Assembly (NCBI RefSeq): GCF_021531975.1
Contig: NZ_JAFBIY010000002.1
Location: 1 to 64,000 of the forward strand
Direction of reading: 5' to 3'
DNA from: Faecalicatena contorta
GTDB lineage: Bacteria > Bacillota > Clostridia > Lachnospirales > Lachnospiraceae
DNA: 64,000 nucleotides
In this document: piece after piece, positions 59,081-64,000 of the stretch
Position numbering within the stretch: position 1 is the first letter of the stretch
How the letters are laid out: each line of letters begins with the position of its first letter
The notes under the pieces: generated by a model
The model's database searches: none
What the model was told of the DNA's origin: nothing
Seen by the model: only the letters and a program-made list of their open reading frames with translations
Translations under genes and position numbers: made by a program

Positions 59081-62049
59081 CTTTACATTCCACTATGTCA
59101 TCTATTAATCCATAATTTATTCTCCTTCTTTGTTTAAAATATAATTCTTTACATTCCACTATGTCATCTATTAATCCAGGACTGTCACAAGCACCGGCTG
59201 TTGCGAGAACAACTTTACATTCCACTATGTCATCTATTAATCGACTTCTCTGATTCTGTCTTGTGCAAAAACATTGTCCTTTACATTCCACTATGTCATC
59301 TATTAATCTCTGCTTCAGCAGCTTTGCAAGATCACCGACAAGTACTTTACATTCCACTATGTCATCTATTAATCGCAGCAGACGCAGCCGTTCGTGCAAA
59401 AGCAAAAATCTTTACATTCCACTATGTCATCTATTAATCGAGTTTTCCGGGACTGGTAGCACAACGATTAGTATCCTTTACATTCCACTATGTCATCTAT
59501 TAATCCAGATCAACGGAGAATATATAGAGAACAAAATAAACTTTACATTCCACTATGTCATCTATTAATCAAAGTCGAAGATTATGGCGATTACTTTAGT
59601 TTTATTCTTTACATTCCACTATGTCATCTATTAATCGCGCTTGATGAACAGTTGAAGCGTGTGCAGAAAACCTTTACATTCCACTATGTCATCTATTAAT
59701 CCTTGCTCCAGACCTTTCCCTGCCACTCTGCATGAGACTTTACATTCCACTATGTCATCTATTAATCTTAATCTGTGACGTATTTTCTTATCTTCATCTT
59801 TTACTTTACATTCCACTATGTCATCTATTAATCGCAAAGAGATCGCTCACTTCGATTGTTACAAAAATCTTTACATTCCACTATGTCATCTATTAATCGT
59901 GAAGATGATATACTTTCTTTTTCTTCATATGCTCCTTTACATTCCACTATGTCATCTATTAATCTTCCTTTTCACGCATCTTCTTTTCTTGCTGTGCACT
60001 TTACATTCCACTATGTCATCTATTAATCCAGATGTCCGGCGATTCGAATCGCCGGATTAATACACTTTACATTCCACTATGTCATCTATTAATCAGTATC
60101 TCTAACCGGAACTTTTACTGCTCCTGCAGTCTTTACATTCCACTATAGAGCGGATGCTGATCTAATATTCCTCTCCATGCTTTACATTCCACTATGTCAT
60201 CTATTAATCCGGAGACCAGGTATCACAGCATCACAAAATAATTATGCTTTACATTCCACTATGTCATCTATTAATCCCAAGTGTTGTTGGTTTACCACCA
60301 AATGCAAATTCCTTTACATTCCACTATGTCATCTATTAATCGCCAATCGACACGGACAGATGGCTCCTGCAGAAGTCTTTACATTCCACTATGTCATCTA
60401 TTAATCTACAATCAGGTTGAGTGACGGAGAAGGGATACATAACTTTACATTCCACTATGTCATCTATTAATCGATTCGGAGCCAATGTCTCAAATGTCGC
60501 AGTCTGCTCCTTTACATTCCACTATGTCATCTATTAATCCATACGTCCATCCCCACGCTTCCAGAATCTGAAGCATCTTTACATTCCACTATGTCATCTA
60601 TTAATCGAGAAGTATGGCGTCACCATTAACACAGTAAAGTCCCTTTACATTCCACTATGTCATCTATTAATCTTTAACAGGATTCAGGAGCCGTGGTCGA
60701 ATGAAATAACTTTACATTCCACTATGTCATCTATTAATCTATGAAATCACAAAATTAGTGCAGGTATCAAAAACAGCTTTACATTCCACTATGTCATCTA
60801 TTAATCGTTTTTACCGCAAAATAAATCATTGCAATAATTCCCTTTACATTCCACTATGTCATCTATTAATCTTCGCGTGCAAGAGCAGAAGTAAAGGTTA
60901 GCTTTTTCTTTACATTCCACTATGTCATCTATTAATCGGAAAATTTACGGTCATAAAAGGAACATCCACAACTTTACATTCCACTATGTCATCTATTAAT
61001 CCTAGTACTATTTTTTATGAGAAAGGATGATTTTATGACTTTACATTCCACTATGTCATCTATTAATCGAAAAAAAACGCTGGAAAGAATAAAAGAAATT
61101 CCGTCTTTACATTCCACTATGTCATCTATTAATCAAGAATGCGCATTTACAGTGTAATTCCTGATTCAAGCTTTACATTCCACTATGTCATCTATTAATC
61201 GAGGTTCTGCTGGAAAGATGCAAATATCAGGGCCAATCTTTACATTCCACTATGTCATCTATTAATCTGTATACCAGCAAACATTATGGGCGATTGATGC
61301 ACTCTTTACATTCCACTATGTCATCTATTAATCGACTATCAGTTTGACCGGTATTGTACACTTCTGGACTTTACATTCCACTATGTCATCTATTAATCTC
61401 AAACACAACCATTTTGAATGTCTCGTCTTCATACTTTACATTCCACTATGTCATCTATTAATCTTTAAGGAGATGATATTATGATTTTTGCAAGTTACTT
61501 TACATTCCACTATGTCATCTATTAATCTTTAATTCATACAGATGTCCAGTGATTCGAATTGCCTTTACATTCCACTATGTCATCTATTAATCCATCGTCA
61601 CCGCCTTCGTCCGATTCTCCATCGTCCTTTACATTCCACTATGTCATCTATTAATCGGAAAATCCGGAACGGAGTTAATGCCGTTATTAAACTTTACATT
61701 CCACTATGTCATCTATTAATCTATTCCTTGATTCTGTGTATTTATCAGTTCCATCGTCTTTACATTCCACTATGTCATCTATTAATCGCAGTAGATAGCG
61801 CATTTCGGACAATAAAGAATTTACTTTACATTCCACTATGTCATCTATTAATCGCTGTGATAGCAAAGATTCCAATTGTATTGAGCGCCTTTACATTCCA
61901 CTATGTCATCTATTAATCGGGGATGATGATGAAGAAAATCATTCAACCAGATTCCTTTACATTCCACTATGTCATCTATTAATCAATTATCAATTTGATA
62001 GATATTGCACTTTACATGACTTTACATTCCACTATGTCATCTATTAATC
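59081..62049 (-). CRISPR. CRISPR array, 46 repeats and 45 spacers, type I-B-like
   Basis: Repeats of 30 bases recur every 64-67 bases. Read in the direction of transcription (minus), the repeat begins GATTAATAGATGACATAG and ends TGGAATGTAAAG. The C. difficile type I-B repeat ends GGAATGTAAAT, which sets this orientation and predicts an eight-base crRNA handle ATGTAAAG. Spacers are mostly 34-38 bases. 45 repeats are identical by eye; the one at 60131-60146 has lost the half that comes first in transcription. The leader and cas2 lie on the right, so the newest spacers are near 62000. Confidence 0.98.
60131..60146 (-). repeat. Truncated CRISPR repeat
   Basis: Only the 16 bases ATAGTGGAATGTAAAG (minus strand) remain. 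The repeat-to-repeat distance here is 49 rather than about 66 bases, so about 17 bases were deleted: 14 of the repeat and a few of the spacer. Confidence 0.9.
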
Positions 62050-62224
62050 CCGTCCGCTTAAACCCCTTGTCCCTCTTAAGCTTTCAATCTCTCTTCTGTC
62101 GACCCACCTTTTCCACTCAATATTTTTCTTTCTCATTCAGTCCCATTTCCTTCTGCGAGCTCCATTTCACGCCTTTGTCGACACACCCCTTTTTTTACAT
62201 TATTATAGGTCGACAATCTTATAA
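62050..62224 (-). promoter_or_regulatory. CRISPR leader
   Basis: A 175-base non-coding stretch between cas2 and the first repeat. The minus strand is purine-rich and has a -10 TATAAT at 62202-62207 with a weak TTATGA 17 bases upstream. GTCGAC occurs three times (62098-62103, 62177-62182, 62209-62214). The position next to cas2 and the repeat orientation support leader identity. Confidence 0.75.
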
Positions 62225-62503
62225 TCATAATATAAAACCTGTTTTATCCTCTTCTTTTCCCCAGAACTCTTTATCAAGCCAACGTTCATGCCGGCTTTTA
62301 AATATAATAACAGAATCCAGCTCTTTATCTACATATGGTTTCAATTCCTGCTGCAACTTCACCAGCTGAACTTTCGATATTTTTCCTTCAAAAACGGAGT
62401 TTTGGATGTGTGATAAATATTTTTTGCAGATTTTAAATACATGCGACCATCGTTTTTGACCATTTTCATCTTTGCAAATATCATATACTAATACCACATA
62501 CAT
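62225..62503 (-). CDS. cas2: CRISPR adaptation endonuclease Cas2
   Basis: A 92-residue protein with ferredoxin-like fold: MYVVLVYDICKDENGQKR at the start (catalytic-site Asp), then FKICKKYLSHIQNSVFEGK near 23 and later SVIIFKSR. Cas1-Cas2 integrates new spacers. Starts three bases after cas1 and ends at the leader. Length is typical. Confidence 0.96.
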   Translation of the reverse strand: MYVVLVYDICKDENGQKRWSHVFKICKKYLSHIQNSVFEGKISKVQLVKLQQELKPYVDKELDSVIIFKSRHERWLDKEFWGKEEDKTGFIL

Positions 62504-62506
62504 TTT

Positions 62507-63499
62507 CTACCACCATATCCTGAACCCTTCATATTCTTTTTCCCCGATCAAATGTTTAATGAGCTTGTATGCTTCCAAACGTATTAAATATTGATACGAT
62601 ACCTGTTTTCCAAGTTCTTTATGCATAATTGTCGTTTTCATCCGCTTTTCAAATTCTGTAACAATAAGTCTGGAAGCCTCTTTATTCAAATGCAGAAAAT
62701 TAAGTTCTTTTGTAAAGCTTTTTTCTGTAATCTGGTTACGATTCAATAATGAGAATATTAATCTGTCTCCTATCAATGGCTTAAACACTTCCGACAGATC
62801 AAGACTTAACGAGTATCTCCTCACACCGGGCTCATGAAGATAACTAATTGTCGGATTTAGTTGTGTATGATATATTTCACTTAATACCTTGGCATATATT
62901 AAGGAATTCACAAAGGAAATCAATGAGTTAATCATATTATCCGGTGGATGCATCACTCGCTTTTCAAAATTAATTTCCTGGTTGATAATAACGTTCCATG
63001 CGGCATAATACCTTTTCCGAATATTGCCTTCAACTCCCATTAATCCTTCTATCGTTTCTGCTTTTGCGATTTCTTCTCTAAGATCTTCTATTTCCTCCAT
63101 ATATTGGGCAACGTCTTTCCCCCTCCCGTTATAATAACGCAAGTTTCTATATATATTATCCGCTGCCGCCTCAATAAATTTCTTTGCAATTACGATACGC
63201 TTTGAAAAATCTCTATAATGATCCACTTGTTCAACCAGCAATTGCCCTGCCAGTAAACTTTCTTTCGGATAAAAGCTGCCGGTATAAAAATTATAATAAT
63301 TAAAAAAATGTATCGGTATTCCGTATTGAGAAATATAATTTATGAATGCTGTATTAAAGGACATTTCTGACATTACATATATATCTGAAATTCTTTCTAT
63401 AGGAATATCCCTTTTTTCGCCTTCATATGATGTAAATTGCAATGTATTATCTTTTCTTTTCAAATCGCCGTTATTATAGACATAAAAACTTTGTTTCAT
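62507..63499 (-). CDS. cas1: CRISPR integrase Cas1, type I-B
   Basis: A 330-residue protein. The N-terminal beta domain is about 1-85 (QSFYVYNNGDLKRKDNTL); the helical domain holds the metal ligands GVEGNIRKRYYAAW (Glu near 148), SYLHEPGVRRYSL (His near 219) and LDLSEVFKP (Glu near 234). This arrangement and the cas4-cas1-cas2 order are typical of type I-B. It follows cas4 by 12 bases, so the three are co-transcribed. Confidence 0.96.
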   Translation of the reverse strand: MKQSFYVYNNGDLKRKDNTLQFTSYEGEKRDIPIERISDIYVMSEMSFNTAFINYISQYGIPIHFFNYYNFYTGSFYPKESLLAGQLLVEQVDHYRDFSKRIVIAKKFIEAAADNIYRNLRYYNGRGKDVAQYMEEIEDLREEIAKAETIEGLMGVEGNIRKRYYAAWNVIINQEINFEKRVMHPPDNMINSLISFVNSLIYAKVLSEIYHTQLNPTISYLHEPGVRRYSLSLDLSEVFKPLIGDRLIFSLLNRNQITEKSFTKELNFLHLNKEASRLIVTEFEKRMKTTIMHKELGKQVSYQYLIRLEAYKLIKHLIGEKEYEGFRIWW

Positions 63500-63511
63500 T
63501 TTTCCTCCGCT

Positions 63512-64000
63512 TTAAATAAAGCACAAATCGTGATAAGCACAGTTTTTGCATAATTTAGTTTCTTCAAAAACCGGCGGTTTCTCTTGCTTCTTGATCTCGC
63601 ATATTTGCTCTGTCATTTGATCCAATACTTTTCTGTCATTCTCCGACAATTCAACCACTAATGATTTCTTTAAAAGTGGGTAATCAATTTTCCCTTTTAT
63701 ATCTTTCACCCCTCTTTTCTGCAAATAATACAGGTAGTATTTCAGCTGCCATATCCCTGCTTCTTCTATTGCTCTGCTTTTTTTCACTTCATGTAGTTCC
63801 TGATGCTCCCGGATAAAATCAATATTAATCACATTGTCAATATTAATGTGTTTATCGTCTCTGTTATAACTGTTTTCATCCAATATTTTCCCCAGCATAA
63901 CACTCTCATTTTCTGCTTCCATATTAATTTCATGGCAAAAATACCACAGCTTTCTTTTACAGACGCAATAATAATAGATCATGACACCTGTTATTCGCTC
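63512..64000 (-). CDS. cas4: CRISPR-associated Cas4 nuclease, 5' end outside the window
   Basis: RecB-like nuclease that trims prespacers and selects the PAM side. Visible: YYYCVCKRKLWYF near the start (first cluster Cys), HEVKKSRAIEEAGIWQLKYYL (Glu-x-Lys and Gln of the nuclease core), and CKNCAYHDLC at the C-terminus (three Cys of the iron-sulfur cluster). The frame stays open past the ATG at 63982 to the edge, reading ERITGV, which matches the usual Cas4 N-terminus, so the true start probably lies beyond position 64000. Confidence 0.93.
   Translation of the reverse strand, partial: ERITGVMIYYYCVCKRKLWYFCHEINMEAENESVMLGKILDENSYNRDDKHINIDNVINIDFIREHQELHEVKKSRAIEEAGIWQLKYYLYYLQKRGVKDIKGKIDYPLLKKSLVVELSENDRKVLDQMTEQICEIKKQEKPPVFEETKLCKNCAYHDLCFI

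Noticed and set aside
59019-59405. Protein with tandem LIDDIVECK repeats, and similar frames on both strands through the array
   Set aside because: They are translations of the CRISPR repeat; repeat length 30 keeps the frame open by chance.

Overview
The window looks like a chromosomal segment of an anaerobic, low-to-moderate GC Firmicute, most probably a Lachnospiraceae-type gut Clostridium. This is inferred from gene content: the Firmicutes-style tsaE-tsaB-rimI-tsaD cluster, KtrAB, ECF vitamin transport, YesM/YesN-type signalling, double-cubane-cluster protein, YtfQRT-type sugar ABC transport, and a CRISPR repeat resembling the Clostridioides difficile type I-B repeat. No species can be named from the sequence alone. 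About nine tenths of the genes lie on the minus strand.

Layout. 1-660: a strong minus-strand promoter and leader that probably belong to an rRNA operon running off the left edge, then two tRNA-Ser genes with their own promoter and terminator. 679-6950: one minus-strand operon led by a YcxB-like membrane protein, with tsaE, tsaB, threonine aldolase, rimI, a zinc-ribbon-like small protein, rnz, tsaD and ispD. 7024-10134: a VOC protein, galM, ribU behind a complete FMN riboswitch, and a divergent ECF S-component. 10155-14586: ktrB-ktrA with a KdpD/KdpE-like two-component system. 14587-15223: no gene, but three consecutive large imperfect palindromes. 15224-20327: araA-araB-araD with a divergent AraC regulator.

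20360-29334: a type I restriction-modification locus (hsdM-hsdS-hsdR) rebuilt by recombination. A tyrosine recombinase, a third target-recognition cassette reading in frame into hsdR, and a three-gene DUF3990 / small protein / NADAR module lie between or beside the hsd genes. A CAGCGTAAG core occurs at every target-recognition-domain boundary and in inverted copies on both sides of the recombinase gene.

29433-40482: a galactofuranose-type ABC sugar importer beside a YesM/YesN-like two-component system, a YitT protein and Tex. 40637-44416 (plus strand): TetR regulator, diacylglycerol-kinase-like lipid kinase, glycerophosphodiesterase, PAP2 protein, hemerythrin. 44434-58208: DCCP-like dehydratase, an SfsA-MutY fusion, small alarmone synthetase, CobO, a stand-alone PTS_EIIC_2 protein, Nth, a possible small RNA, FliB-like methylase, an OGG1-fRMsr fusion, a TetM-like GTPase fused to a Rae1/YacP endonuclease domain, YaaA and an Rpn-family nuclease.

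58446-64000: small remnant-like genes, a CRISPR array of 46 repeats (45 spacers) transcribed leftwards from a leader next to cas2, then cas1 and a cas4 cut by the right edge. The interference genes must lie further right.

The strongest candidates for something new are the TetM-Rae1 fusion, the OGG1-fRMsr fusion, the DUF3990/NADAR module inside the recombining hsd locus, and pairs of spacers that encode the same phage peptide with different codons.
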